From Deltaproteobacteria bacterium (GTDB lineage: Bacteria; Desulfobacterota; Desulfarculia; Adiutricales; JAGVGV01), in the NCBI GenBank assembly GCA_015233515.1, contig JADFXS010000034.1, positions 1-13,802 of the forward strand: a stretch of 13,802 nt of DNA. The letters are read 5' to 3'. Positions 6,677-13,802 of this stretch are shown piece after piece. Every line of letters begins with the position of its first letter. Positions within the stretch are counted from its first letter, which is position 1. Position numbers and translations under genes: made by a program. The notes under the pieces are model-generated. The model was not told the origin of the DNA. It saw nothing but the letters and a program-made list of their open reading frames with translations, and did no database searches.

Positions 6677-7236
6677 TGAAAGCGTCTTTGGGGGCTAAGA
6701 CCCTGGGCATGCCTAATCCGGTCTGGGTCATCGGTTCATATAATCAAACCGGCCGTCCTAATATCATGACCGCGGCCTGGTGTGGCATCTGTTGTTCCCA
6801 GCCGCCCTGTATCGCCGTATCATTACGCAAGGCCACCTACACTTACGGCAACTTGATGGCGCGCAAGGCTTTTACGGCCAATATTCCTAGTGAGAATTAC
6901 GCGGTTCAAACCGATTACGTCGGAATGGTTTCCGGACGGGATACGGATAAGTTTGAAACCACCGGCTTGACTCCAGTACGGAGCACAATCGTCGATGCGC
7001 CATATATAAACGAGTTTCCACTGATTTTGGAATGTCGGGTGATCCATGTCGCGGAACTGGGCCTGCATACCCAATTTGTCGGCGAGATAATGGACGTGAA
7101 AGCCGAAGAAACGGTTTTATCCGAAAATGATCCGGATTTGCTGAAAATAAAGCCCATAGTCTTTTCACCGGGGTCTAGGCATTATTACGGGATCGGCCCG
7201 GTTTTAGGTCCGGCTTTTAAAATCGGCAAACAGTAG
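6676..7236 (+). CDS. Flavoredoxin-like FMN-binding protein (flavin reductase-like domain)
   Basis: The 186-residue product matches the flavin reductase-like, FMN-binding split-barrel family that includes Desulfovibrio flavoredoxin. Recognisable parts are the N-terminal PNPVWVIG and GRPNIMTAAWCG strands, the CIAVSLRKATYTYGNL segment that contacts flavin, FTANIPSENYA, the DYVGMVSGRDTDKF stretch, and the FVGEIMDV and SRHYYGIG segments near the end. It is a full-length cytoplasmic protein. Its ATG shares the A of the upstream TGA stop (TGATG), and GGTGA at 6668-6672 can serve as ribosome binding site; a GTG one codon earlier is possible. With the preceding iron-sulfur flavoprotein it probably forms an electron-transfer pair, flavin to flavin, by inference from the overlap. 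The reducing partner and final acceptor are unknown. A terminator follows 44 bases after the stop. Confidence 0.88.
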   Translation: MKASLGAKTLGMPNPVWVIGSYNQTGRPNIMTAAWCGICCSQPPCIAVSLRKATYTYGNLMARKAFTANIPSENYAVQTDYVGMVSGRDTDKFETTGLTPVRSTIVDAPYINEFPLILECRVIHVAELGLHTQFVGEIMDVKAEETVLSENDPDLLKIKPIVFSPGSRHYYGIGPVLGPAFKIGKQ

Positions 7237-7280
7237 AGGTGATTGCCAAATCCCGGTTAAAGCCATCTCATGAATACCAG

Positions 7281-7308
7281 AGGCCTCCATCTTGACTGGA
7301 GGCCTTTC
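7281..7308 (+). terminator. Intrinsic terminator of the flavoprotein pair
   Basis: AGGCCTCCA (7281-7289) and TGGAGGCCT (7297-7305) form a perfect 9-bp GC-rich stem with a 7-base loop, followed by TTTC. The T tract is short, so termination may be partial. Its position 44 bases after the reductase stop and before the next promoter region fits a terminator. Confidence 0.65.
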
Positions 7309-7444
7309 AAAAATTACCATTGAAACAGAAAAAGTTTGACGTCGGCTTTTCTCTTTGTGTTACCTTTACACTACGGCGTAATAATACAGGCTGCCCGGTC
7401 GCCTTGGGCCAGAGCGTTGACTAACCTTTTTCTTTGGGGATTAC

Positions 7445-8785
7445 ATGGAAACCACCGGGTCCATAGAAAAACGTATCCGCCAGCATTTAGCTGATCATAT
7501 CAACTTCCGACAGTCCAAAGCCATGGATTCCATTACCGTGCTTTTTATGGATCTGACTTTGGAGATTGGAGACTTGGATGACTTTAACCTGGCGGCCGTT
7601 TACCTGCCTAAAGTGGTATTAGGCTGGAACACTTCATTATATATGGACGAATTCGGAGGGGCCGCGGTCCTGGTCGCCAGCACCAAGACGGATTTGATGG
7701 ATAAACGTCGTGATGGATTGCGGATAACCGTGCCGTTGTCCACTGAACCAATACAGGAAGGTGATGAATATCTGGTCCCCTTGGAATATCGACCATCGAC
7801 ACTGCTTCCCAACGAACTCAATCTGAATTCGGTCGTGGGGATGTTCGGGGTGTCTCCGGAATCGGCCTTGGAGATCGATGATGTGGCCTTAATTCGTAAG
7901 TATGCCGAATTACTTTCCCTTTCCATGATTCGCCGGCTTTTGTATCATAAAAACCAACAACACATTAATTTTATCAAGAACCTGGTCGCGGACATCGGCC
8001 ACAACGTCATTGTGCCCAATATATTCTTTAAGGCATATTTGCGCCGGCTAGGTGGAAAAATAAAAAGGATAAAAGAAATACAAAGCCAATTGGCCAAGCT
8101 TCCAGAAAAACTTCCCCAAGCTTTACCTTCAGCGATCAGGGAGATGTCCGCGGACTTGGCCTATGCCAATGAAGGCTTAGCGGAAGAATTCGATCACATT
8201 CAAAAGCATTATTATAATACCAGTTTATTTCTGGAAACCTTGCTCAGGCAAAGCCACTTTGAAAAAGGACAATACGTCCTCCAGAAAAAAATGTGCAACT
8301 TCCGTCGGGATATCATCGAACCTCAAGTCGATCGCTTTAGGTATCGTCTGGAGGAGCGCAATATTGAAATCGATTTGTCCGCCGGCGGGGTTCCGGACCA
8401 ACCCGTTGAAGCGGTCGTGGACGTAGGACTGATCTCTCAGGTTTTTGCCAATTATGTCTCCAATGCCGTCAAATACGCCCGGCCGATCAACTACGGCGGC
8501 TTTACTCGCAAATTTATCGCTTACGGACAGGAATATGTGCCGGATGTTTTTGGCCCGCACCAGGATGGCATCAAAATAAATCTGTTTTCCACGGGACGTC
8601 CCTTGGATACTCGTGACTATAATCGTACCTTTGATGAAGGTGATCGAGGAGCCAACGTCGGAGGAGAACGCGGTACGGGGCACGGCCTGCACTTTGTCAA
8701 GGAAGTCGTGGAACTTCACGGTGGTCGAGTCGGTTATGAATCCACCCCCATGGGGAATAATTTTTATTTCATTCTACCGAAATAA
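7445..8785 (+). CDS. Sensor histidine kinase-like protein with unusual H and D boxes
   Basis: The 446-residue protein has no membrane segment, so it would sense in the cytoplasm or bind a partner. Residues about 25-165 may be a GAF-like sensory domain. A helical dimerisation region follows, with His186 in DIGHNVIVP as the probable phosphorylation site: the proline five residues on is kept, but Asn replaces the usual Glu after His. A long helical region (195-270) leads to the HATPase part: N box VFANYVSNAVKYA (333-345), D box FSTGRPL (381-387) with Ser where Asp is expected, F-box-like TFDEGDRG (395-402) and glycine-rich GTGHGLHFVKE (410-420). The gene stands alone, with TTGACG at 7336-7341 upstream as a possible -35 but no clear -10. 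It may be a working kinase with drifted motifs or a kinase-like regulator. No response regulator is adjacent. Confidence 0.8.
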   Translation: METTGSIEKRIRQHLADHINFRQSKAMDSITVLFMDLTLEIGDLDDFNLAAVYLPKVVLGWNTSLYMDEFGGAAVLVASTKTDLMDKRRDGLRITVPLSTEPIQEGDEYLVPLEYRPSTLLPNELNLNSVVGMFGVSPESALEIDDVALIRKYAELLSLSMIRRLLYHKNQQHINFIKNLVADIGHNVIVPNIFFKAYLRRLGGKIKRIKEIQSQLAKLPEKLPQALPSAIREMSADLAYANEGLAEEFDHIQKHYYNTSLFLETLLRQSHFEKGQYVLQKKMCNFRRDIIEPQVDRFRYRLEERNIEIDLSAGGVPDQPVEAVVDVGLISQVFANYVSNAVKYARPINYGGFTRKFIAYGQEYVPDVFGPHQDGIKINLFSTGRPLDTRDYNRTFDEGDRGANVGGERGTGHGLHFVKEVVELHGGRVGYESTPMGNNFYFILPK

Positions 8786-8892
8786 TCCGTTCAGAACAAA
8801 ATGATCGCATAATTATGAGCCCGCGGAAGCATGCCAACCGGATTCGAACTTGTGGGCAACCACCTGACGTTTTAATTAAATCAGACCGTTGA

Positions 8893-8930
8893 ACATGCGG
8901 GCGAGCGCATTACCCGTAGCCTGCTACGGG
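8893..8930 (+). repeat. ACATGC-type repeat with hairpin, copy upstream of lon
   Basis: The 15-base motif ACATGCGGGCGAGCG (8893-8907) is followed by a perfect 8-bp hairpin, CCCGTAGC-CT-GCTACGGG (8913-8930). The same motif with small changes occurs twice after lon (11694 and 11740), each also followed by GC-rich sequence able to pair. This makes it a REP-like dispersed repeat family. Confidence 0.6.
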
Positions 8931-8980
8931 ATTATCGAACCCAAAATCAAAATGCGTTCATACATTACTTGTCGAAGATT

Positions 8981-8997
8981 CCCCGCTGCTCGCGGGG
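8981..8997. repeat. GC-rich hairpin upstream of lon
   Basis: CCCCGC (8981-8986) and GCGGGG (8992-8997) pair around TGCTC, with one further T-A pair outside. It may be another, more decayed member of the same hairpin repeat family as 8893-8930, because it is set in a similar ATTCCCCGC...GCGGGGA context. It lacks the ACATGC motif directly beside it. Confidence 0.45.
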
Positions 8998-9131
8998 AGG
9001 ATTCAAGGTGATCGGCAACCGGGTTCGAGCGATCCATGGGTGCGGGACCTTCCCGCCATAAAATGAGCATTACCTCGAGGAATCATGTACCAAGTTTCTT
9101 GAAGTCCGTGAAGCGCGATTCTTAATAGCCC

Positions 9132-9160
9132 TTGACAGGTCCTGGATTTCCGAAGATAAA
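9132..9160 (+). promoter_or_regulatory. Sigma-70-type promoter of lon
   Basis: A consensus -35 box TTGACA (9132-9137) and a -10 box GATAAA (9155-9160) are separated by the ideal 17 bases. Transcription would start near 9167, about 63 bases before the preferred start codon. No convincing sigma-32 heat-shock promoter was recognised. An ATG at 9191 also lies within this transcript but lacks a ribosome binding site. Confidence 0.65.
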
Positions 9161-9229
9161 GACTTGACGATGGTCTTATAAAAGCCGTCTATGGATATTA
9201 TATTTCCTTCATGTGGAAAGGCGTCAATA

Positions 9230-11683
9230 ATGCCTGTGGATCAGGAACAGCCCCGAGAGTTGACCCCGGAATCAACTGAAATTGTCATACCGGACCAGTT
9301 GCCCTTGCTGGCGGTTCGGGATGTCGTCATTTTTACCAATATGATTCTGCCTTTATTCGTTGGCCGTCAGGCTTCGGTTACGGCGGTGGAAACAGCCATG
9401 GCCGGATCAAGGCTCTTGCTCATCGCCACTCAAAAAGATCAAGGCCGTGATGACCCGGCTCCCGAGGATATTTTCGATATCGGGACCGTGGCCATGATTA
9501 TGCGTATGGTCAAGATGCCTGACAATCGACTGAAAATTTTGATTCAAGGCTTGGCTAAAGCCAAAATTACCGAGTTTATACAGCGAGATCCTATGTATTC
9601 CGTCCGGCTGGAAAGATTGCCGGACTACGAATCCCCGGCCGCGACTCTGGAAGTGGAAGCCCTGGTGCGCAACGTCAGGGAACAGAGCGAAAAGATTTTG
9701 CAGATCAAGGGAATTCTCTCCTCAGATGTGGTGACCATTCTTGAAAGCATTGACGACCCCGGCCGTTTGGCCGACGTGGTGGCTTCGAATCTCCGTCTCA
9801 AGATTGAGGAAGCCCAAGCTGCTCTGGAAACCCTGGACCCGCTGAAACGTCTTAGTCTGGTAAACGAATTTCTCAACAAGGAACTTAAAGTCTCCACCAT
9901 GCAGGCCAAGATTCAGTCCGAAGCCCGGGAGGAGATGGACAAATCCCAACGGGAATATTTTTTGAGGGAACAGATACGGGCAATAAAGCGGGAATTGGGC
10001 GATGCCGACGATAGAATTCAGGAAGCCGCCGATTTTCGAGAAAAGATCACCCGCGCCCGTCTGCCCCAAGATGCGGAACGTGAAGCCAACAAGCAGCTTA
10101 GCCGCTTGGAACAAATGCATCCCGATGCCGCGGAAGCCACCATGATTCGCACTTACCTGGATTGGCTGGTCGAGCTGCCCTGGGCCGTAACTACTCGCGA
10201 TCGTTTGGAAATAAAAACCGCTAAAAAAATCCTCGACCAAGCTCATTACAATTTGGAGAAGGTCAAGGAGCGAATTCTGGAATATCTGGCGGTCCGAAAG
10301 TTGAACAAGAAAATGAAAGGTCCGATTTTATGTTTTGTCGGACCTCCCGGAGTGGGGAAAACTTCATTAGGTCAGGCGATTGCCAAGACCTTAGGCCGGA
10401 AGTTTGTCCGCATTTCCCTGGGCGGTATTCGCGATGAAGCGGAAATTCGCGGCCACCGTCGCACTTATATCGGGGCGTTGCCGGGTCGTATTATTCAGGG
10501 GCTGAAAACCGCCGGAACCAACAATCCTGTTTTTATGATGGATGAGGTGGATAAGATCGGAGCCGATTTTCGGGGCGATCCGTCGGCTGCTCTCTTGGAA
10601 GTCTTGGACCCGGAGCAGAACCATGCTTTTTCCGATCATTATTTAAATCTGCCGTTTGATTTGTCCAAAGTGATGTTCATAACCACCGCCAACCTGATCG
10701 ATCCCATTCCCCAGGCCTTGGAAGATCGGATGGAGATAATCCGTCTGCCTGGTTACACGGAAGAAGAAAAGCTCCAGATCGCCAAACGTTATTTGCTGCC
10801 TAATCAGATTAGGGATAACGGCCTGACCTCGACCCAAGTGCGCATCACCGATCAGACTGTTCGCAAGATCATCAATGAATACACCCAGGAAGCCGGCCTG
10901 CGCAACCTGGACCGCCGTTTGGCGGCGATATGCCGAAAAATCGCCCGCCGCGTGGCCGAAGATGAAAAAAAGCCGTTTACCGTTTCCGCGGCCAACTTAC
11001 ATCGATATTTAGGCGTGCCGGAATTCCTGCCGGAACCGGAAAGAGAAGAAGGCGAAATCGGAGTGGCTACCGGTCTGGCTTGGACAGAAACCGGCGGTGA
11101 ACTCATGTATATCGAAGTCCGGACCATGTCCGGTAAAGGTAACCTATCATTGACCGGACAACTTGGTGAAATTATGAAAGAAAGCGCCCAGGCCGCCCTT
11201 TCCTTCGCCCGGTCGCGAACCAAAGTCCTCCAAATCCGTGAAGATTTCTATGAATATCTGGATATTCACGTTCATGTCCCCGCGGGAGCCATTCCCAAGG
11301 AAGGACCATCAGCCGGAGTGACCATGACCGCCGCCTTGATTTCAGCCCTGACCGACCACCCGGTGCCCCGGGATATAGCCATGACCGGAGAAATCACTTT
11401 ACGGGGTAAAATCATGGCCATTGGAGGATTGCGCGAAAAAAGCCTGGCCGCTCTTCGCGCCGGCATTCACAAAATAATCATCCCTGAGCAGAATCTTAAG
11501 GACTTGGACGAAATCCCGGCCAAGATCAAAACAAAAATCAAATTTCTCCCGGTCAAGGATATGGATCAGTTCCTTAGCTTGGTATTTCCCGACTTGAAAG
11601 CCATGGTCAAACGCCGACCGCCGCAAACCAGGCTGGTTGGCCGGCCCAAACGCCGCCGAGCCAGACCCAAACCTAAACCGTGA
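9230..11683 (+). CDS. lon: ATP-dependent protease Lon
   Basis: Lon is the cytoplasmic ATP-driven serine protease that degrades misfolded and regulatory proteins as a ring hexamer. From the ATG at 9230 the protein has 817 residues. It shows the N-terminal substrate-binding domain ([20 protein letters not shown] near the start), a coiled-coil part ([20 protein letters not shown]), an AAA+ module with Walker A GPPGVGKT (371-378) and Walker [11 protein letters not shown], and the protease domain with catalytic Ser694 in PKEGPSAG and Lys737 in REKSL. The 43-residue Ser-Lys spacing equals that of E. coli Lon, so the enzyme should be active. The start at 9230 is preferred because GGAAAGG (9215-9221) lies 8 bases before it; the in-frame ATG at 9191 has no such site. 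The C-terminus carries a basic, proline-rich tail of about 25 residues ending KPKPKP, beyond the usual E. coli end. Confidence 0.97.
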   Translation: MPVDQEQPRELTPESTEIVIPDQLPLLAVRDVVIFTNMILPLFVGRQASVTAVETAMAGSRLLLIATQKDQGRDDPAPEDIFDIGTVAMIMRMVKMPDNRLKILIQGLAKAKITEFIQRDPMYSVRLERLPDYESPAATLEVEALVRNVREQSEKILQIKGILSSDVVTILESIDDPGRLADVVASNLRLKIEEAQAALETLDPLKRLSLVNEFLNKELKVSTMQAKIQSEAREEMDKSQREYFLREQIRAIKRELGDADDRIQEAADFREKITRARLPQDAEREANKQLSRLEQMHPDAAEATMIRTYLDWLVELPWAVTTRDRLEIKTAKKILDQAHYNLEKVKERILEYLAVRKLNKKMKGPILCFVGPPGVGKTSLGQAIAKTLGRKFVRISLGGIRDEAEIRGHRRTYIGALPGRIIQGLKTAGTNNPVFMMDEVDKIGADFRGDPSAALLEVLDPEQNHAFSDHYLNLPFDLSKVMFITTANLIDPIPQALEDRMEIIRLPGYTEEEKLQIAKRYLLPNQIRDNGLTSTQVRITDQTVRKIINEYTQEAGLRNLDRRLAAICRKIARRVAEDEKKPFTVSAANLHRYLGVPEFLPEPEREEGEIGVATGLAWTETGGELMYIEVRTMSGKGNLSLTGQLGEIMKESAQAALSFARSRTKVLQIREDFYEYLDIHVHVPAGAIPKEGPSAGVTMTAALISALTDHPVPRDIAMTGEITLRGKIMAIGGLREKSLAALRAGIHKIIIPEQNLKDLDEIPAKIKTKIKFLPVKDMDQFLSLVFPDLKAMVKRRPPQTRLVGRPKRRRARPKPKP

Positions 11684-11693
11684 GAACTTTTGA

Positions 11694-11780
11694 ACATGCC
11701 GGCGAACGTATCCCCGCGGCTTGACCCAGGGAAGCTTCTACATGCCGGTGAGCGCCTTCCCCGGGGCCGGCCACGGGGAA
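11694..11780 (+). repeat. Two tandem ACATGC-type repeats after lon, the second with a terminator-like hairpin
   Basis: ACATGCCGGCGAACG (11694-11708) and ACATGCCGGTGAGCG (11740-11754) are two copies, 46 bases apart, of the motif seen upstream of lon at 8893. The first is followed by a decayed dyad. The second is followed by a 7-bp stem TTCCCCG/CGGGGAA (11757-11763 and 11774-11780) whose loop contains GGCCGGCC, then TTTCC. The second hairpin could end the lon transcript, but its T-run is short. Confidence 0.6.
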
Positions 11781-11832
11781 TTTCCATAAAACATCTAAGA
11801 TATCAACGGTTATGAACCGAGGCCAATCGCTT

Positions 11833-13008
11833 ATGTCCAAAGTTGCTTATTTTGATTGCCCGTCCGGCGCCAGCGGCGACATGATTTTAGCCGCTTGCCT
11901 GGACGCGGGCTTATCCATTGAATTCCTGCGGGAACAAATCAGCCTCCTGCATCTCCACGACTACCAGATAGAAACCCGGATGGGATTGAAGATGGGAGTA
12001 ACCGCCCGGATCTTTCATGTCGCGGTCCAACATCAACATCATCATCGCACTTGGGGACATATCCGCGAGTTGATAGTTAACAGTCATCTATCCGTTAAAA
12101 CTAAAAACCTGGCCGTGCAGATATTCCAACGGCTGGCTCAAGCCGAAGCCCGTATTCATGGAGTGTCTGTTGATCAAGTCCATTTCCATGAAGTGGGCGC
12201 CGTGGATTCCATTATCGATATTGTCGGCGCCGCTGTAGCTTGGGAGTATTTTGATCTGAAATCCGCCTGGGTTTCGCCTTTGCCCCTAGGCGCCGGTTTT
12301 GTGGATACCGCCCACGGCCGATTACCATTGCCGGCGCCGGCCACCTTGGCTCTGTTGGAAGGCGTACCCACCTATGGGACAGACTTGACATCGGAACTGA
12401 TCACTCCCACCGGAATCGCCATCCTGGCCACACTGGCGACGGGATTTGGCCCTCGGCCGGCCATGACCATCGAAATAACCGGTTACGGGGCCGGGACCAG
12501 AGATCTGCCGGACCGTCCCAATATCTTGAGACTGACTTTGGGGCGCATAGAAACGGAGATCGGGAGTGAGACCTTGGTGGTCGGTGAAACCAACGTAGAC
12601 GATATGAATCCGGAAATCTGGCCTTTTATTCTGGAACGTTTGCTGCTTGCCGGCGCTTTGGATGTTTGGCTGACGCCCATTCAAATGAAAAAGGGGCGTC
12701 CGGCGGTTACTTTGTCTTTTTTAGCCCGTCCGACTGAAGAGACTGAACTGTGCCGGATACTATTTCAAGAATCTACTACCTTAGGCATTCGCACTCATGA
12801 AGTCAGGCGCGCGGCTCTCAAGCGAACGACGGCCACCGTTACCACTCCTTGGGGCGATCTGCCGGTTAAGAAGATTTTTCGTGATTCCCGGATTGAGTTG
12901 GTTCCGGAGTATGAAGCATGTCGAAAAATGGCTTTGGATTCCGGACTACCCTTGCGGGAAATATATGAGATGGTGAGATCAACCAAGGATCAAGAAGAGC
13001 CGGGATGA
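11833..13008 (+). CDS. larC: Nickel-pincer cofactor biosynthesis protein LarC
   Basis: This 391-residue protein is a full-length member of the LarC (DUF111) family. LarC is the CTP-dependent cyclometallase that inserts nickel into the pyridinium dithiocarboxylate precursor to complete the nickel-pincer nucleotide cofactor of lactate racemase (LarA) and its relatives. Family marks are the N-terminal YFDCPSGASGDMILAA, the HFHEVGAVDSIIDIVGAA segment, the ELITPTGIAIL motif, and C-terminal TNVDDMNPE and TPIQMKKGRP. A histidine cluster, HQHHHR, sits about 70 residues in. The gene is one continuous frame, unlike the frameshifted larC1/larC2 of Lactobacillus plantarum. The start at 11833 is preferred because GAGG (11819-11822) precedes it; an ATG at 11812 would add seven residues without a ribosome binding site. 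No larA, larB or larE is in the window. Confidence 0.93.
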   Translation: MSKVAYFDCPSGASGDMILAACLDAGLSIEFLREQISLLHLHDYQIETRMGLKMGVTARIFHVAVQHQHHHRTWGHIRELIVNSHLSVKTKNLAVQIFQRLAQAEARIHGVSVDQVHFHEVGAVDSIIDIVGAAVAWEYFDLKSAWVSPLPLGAGFVDTAHGRLPLPAPATLALLEGVPTYGTDLTSELITPTGIAILATLATGFGPRPAMTIEITGYGAGTRDLPDRPNILRLTLGRIETEIGSETLVVGETNVDDMNPEIWPFILERLLLAGALDVWLTPIQMKKGRPAVTLSFLARPTEETELCRILFQESTTLGIRTHEVRRAALKRTTATVTTPWGDLPVKKIFRDSRIELVPEYEACRKMALDSGLPLREIYEMVRSTKDQEEPG

Positions 13009-13028
13009 TGACATCCTTCATGGCTCTT
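12995..13028 (+). terminator. Nested hairpin over the larC stop codon, possible terminator
   Basis: AAGAGCC (12995-13001) pairs with GGCTCTT (13022-13028), and inside it GGATG (13003-13007) pairs with CATCC (13012-13016) around ATGA, which holds the end of the stop codon. A T-rich stretch (ATTTTTCG) begins about 10 bases later, so the fit to an intrinsic terminator is only moderate. Confidence 0.35.
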
Positions 13029-13097
13029 GGCGTCGGAATTTTTCGAAAAAATTTTCACATTAAGCTATGGATATTTTTCTAATTTTTGAATAAAACC

Positions 13098-13802
13098 ATG
13101 CCTGTCGTCTCGGATGAAATGCGCAAATGTCGTCTATGTGGTCACCGGTGCGCGGTTGATCGGCATAATGGTCAAAGGGGCCGTTGCGGCCTTGGCGCGG
13201 ACGTAATGGTCGCCAAACATTTACTGCACTTTGGCGAAGAACCGCCTCTGACCGGAAATCTAGGTTCGGGAACAATTTTTTTTGCCGGCTGTCCATTGTC
13301 TTGCGTCTTTTGTCAGAATTATCAGATTTCCCAAGAGGATCGAGGCACGCCGGTCACGCCCTCGGAACTGGCCGATATGATGCTGGACTTGGAAAACCAG
13401 GGCGCTCATAATATCAACCTGGTTTCTCCCACCCCGTGGGTTCCGCAGATAGTTGAAGCGGTAACCCGGGCCCGATCCCGTGGACTAAACTTGCCTTTGG
13501 TTTACAACTCCGGCGGTTTTGACAGCTTGTCCGCCCTGCGTTTATTGGACGGGATAATCGACCTGTACCTGCCTGATGCCAAATACCCGGACAAAGTCGT
13601 GGCCAGCCGGTATTCTGGAGCCGCTAACTACGCTGAAATCAACCGGGCCGGTTTAATTGAAATGTTTCGTCAAGTGGGGCCGTTAGTTTTGAACTCCCGA
13701 GGCTTGGGCATAAAGGGGTTGTTGATCCGCCACCTGGTATTGCCGAACAACCGGGCCGGAACCGATCAGGTGTTAACATGGTTGGCGTCTCGATTTGGCC
13801 AG
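13098..13802 (+). CDS. PflX-like radical SAM protein (gene runs off the right edge)
   Basis: The frame is open for 235 codons to the window edge. The radical SAM cluster motif is GCPLSCVFCQN, with Cys65, Cys69 and Cys72 (C-x3-C-x2-C) that bind the 4Fe-4S cluster which cleaves S-adenosylmethionine. Before it are four more cysteines, Cys11, Cys14, Cys18 and Cys30, in the CRLCGHRC...GRC arrangement of the PflX / COG1313 group of pyruvate formate-lyase-activating-enzyme relatives; these probably bind zinc or another cluster. Later segments include INLVSPTPWVPQI, YNSGGF and IDLYLPDAKY, typical of this group. The ATG at 13098 has no clear ribosome binding site; Met8 is an alternative. It follows larC by 89 bases in the same direction, possibly in one transcript. 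The substrate of this family is not settled; activation of a glycyl-radical enzyme is only a guess. Confidence 0.87.
   Translation, partial: MPVVSDEMRKCRLCGHRCAVDRHNGQRGRCGLGADVMVAKHLLHFGEEPPLTGNLGSGTIFFAGCPLSCVFCQNYQISQEDRGTPVTPSELADMMLDLENQGAHNINLVSPTPWVPQIVEAVTRARSRGLNLPLVYNSGGFDSLSALRLLDGIIDLYLPDAKYPDKVVASRYSGAANYAEINRAGLIEMFRQVGPLVLNSRGLGIKGLLIRHLVLPNNRAGTDQVLTWLASRFGQ

Larger units (their letters stand above)
8786..9229. other. Intergenic region with repeats and the lon promoter; no gene seen
   Basis: About 440 bases hold no convincing coding frame. They contain a 15-base direct repeat with two transitions, CAACCGG-R-TTCGA-R-C (8835-8849 and 9016-9030), one copy of an ACATGC-type repeat with its hairpin (8893-8930), a second hairpin (8981-8997) and the lon promoter (9132-9160). 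Confidence 0.6.

Noticed and set aside
8225..8719. Minus-strand 164-codon open frame
   Set aside because: It lies wholly inside the kinase-like gene in another frame and shows no recognisable motif.
8830..9035. tRNA-like T-arm sequences (GATTCGAAC and GGGTTCGAGC)
   Set aside because: The bases on either side do not form the 5-bp T stem, and no acceptor, D or anticodon arms could be laid out on either strand.
9164..9182. Second promoter TTGACG/TATAAA before lon
   Set aside because: The two boxes are only 7 bases apart, too close for a sigma-70 promoter; the pair at 9132-9160 has the right spacing.
9722..10246. Minus-strand 174-codon open frame
   Set aside because: It lies inside lon, opposite a well-conserved coding sequence, and has no recognisable motif.

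Overview
The window is a moderately AT/GC-balanced bacterial chromosome segment. Gene content (iron-sulfur flavoprotein plus flavoredoxin-like reductase, a PflX-type radical SAM protein, LarC, ATP-dependent Lon, two-component fragments) and the many hairpin repeats between genes suggest a strictly or mainly anaerobic bacterium, most likely of the Desulfobacterota/deltaproteobacterial kind. That taxonomic guess is inference from protein resemblance only. No rRNA, tRNA, CRISPR array or intact insertion sequence was seen.

Layout. At the left edge the 5' part of a glycerol kinase gene (glpK) runs leftward out of the window from its own promoter. After about 500 bases without a recognisable gene comes a short single-domain response-regulator receiver protein (911-1291, +). 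A two-gene unit follows (1590-5404, +): a small winged-helix protein and, five bases later, a 1059-residue ATPase. The ATPase joins an intact N-terminal AAA-type module, a middle domain that looks like a decayed nuclease fold, and a C-terminal HerA/FtsK-type module whose nucleotide-binding motifs are eroded. This is the least explained and most interesting system in the window.

From 5405 to 6097 there is a gene-free stretch packed with inverted repeats: a 9-bp dyad, two small hairpins, three tandem near-perfect palindromes built on AAGCT-SS-AGCTT cores, and a 140-bp foldback element with terminal inverted repeats, all just upstream of a redox pair. That pair is an iron-sulfur-flavoprotein-type reductase and a flavoredoxin-type FMN protein overlapping by one base (6098-7236), ended by a terminator. 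Then comes an unusual sensor-kinase-like protein (7445-8785) with altered H and D boxes, a second repeat-bearing gap, lon (9230-11683) with a good sigma-70-type promoter, further copies of the repeat, larC (11833-13008), and the start of a PflX-like radical SAM gene that runs off the right edge.

How the genes relate. Only two tight units are visible: the winged-helix/ATPase pair and the flavoprotein pair. lon and the kinase look like single-gene units, as does larC unless it is joined to the radical SAM gene after it. The lone receiver and the lone kinase have no adjacent partners and could in principle signal to each other, but nothing in the sequence proves it.
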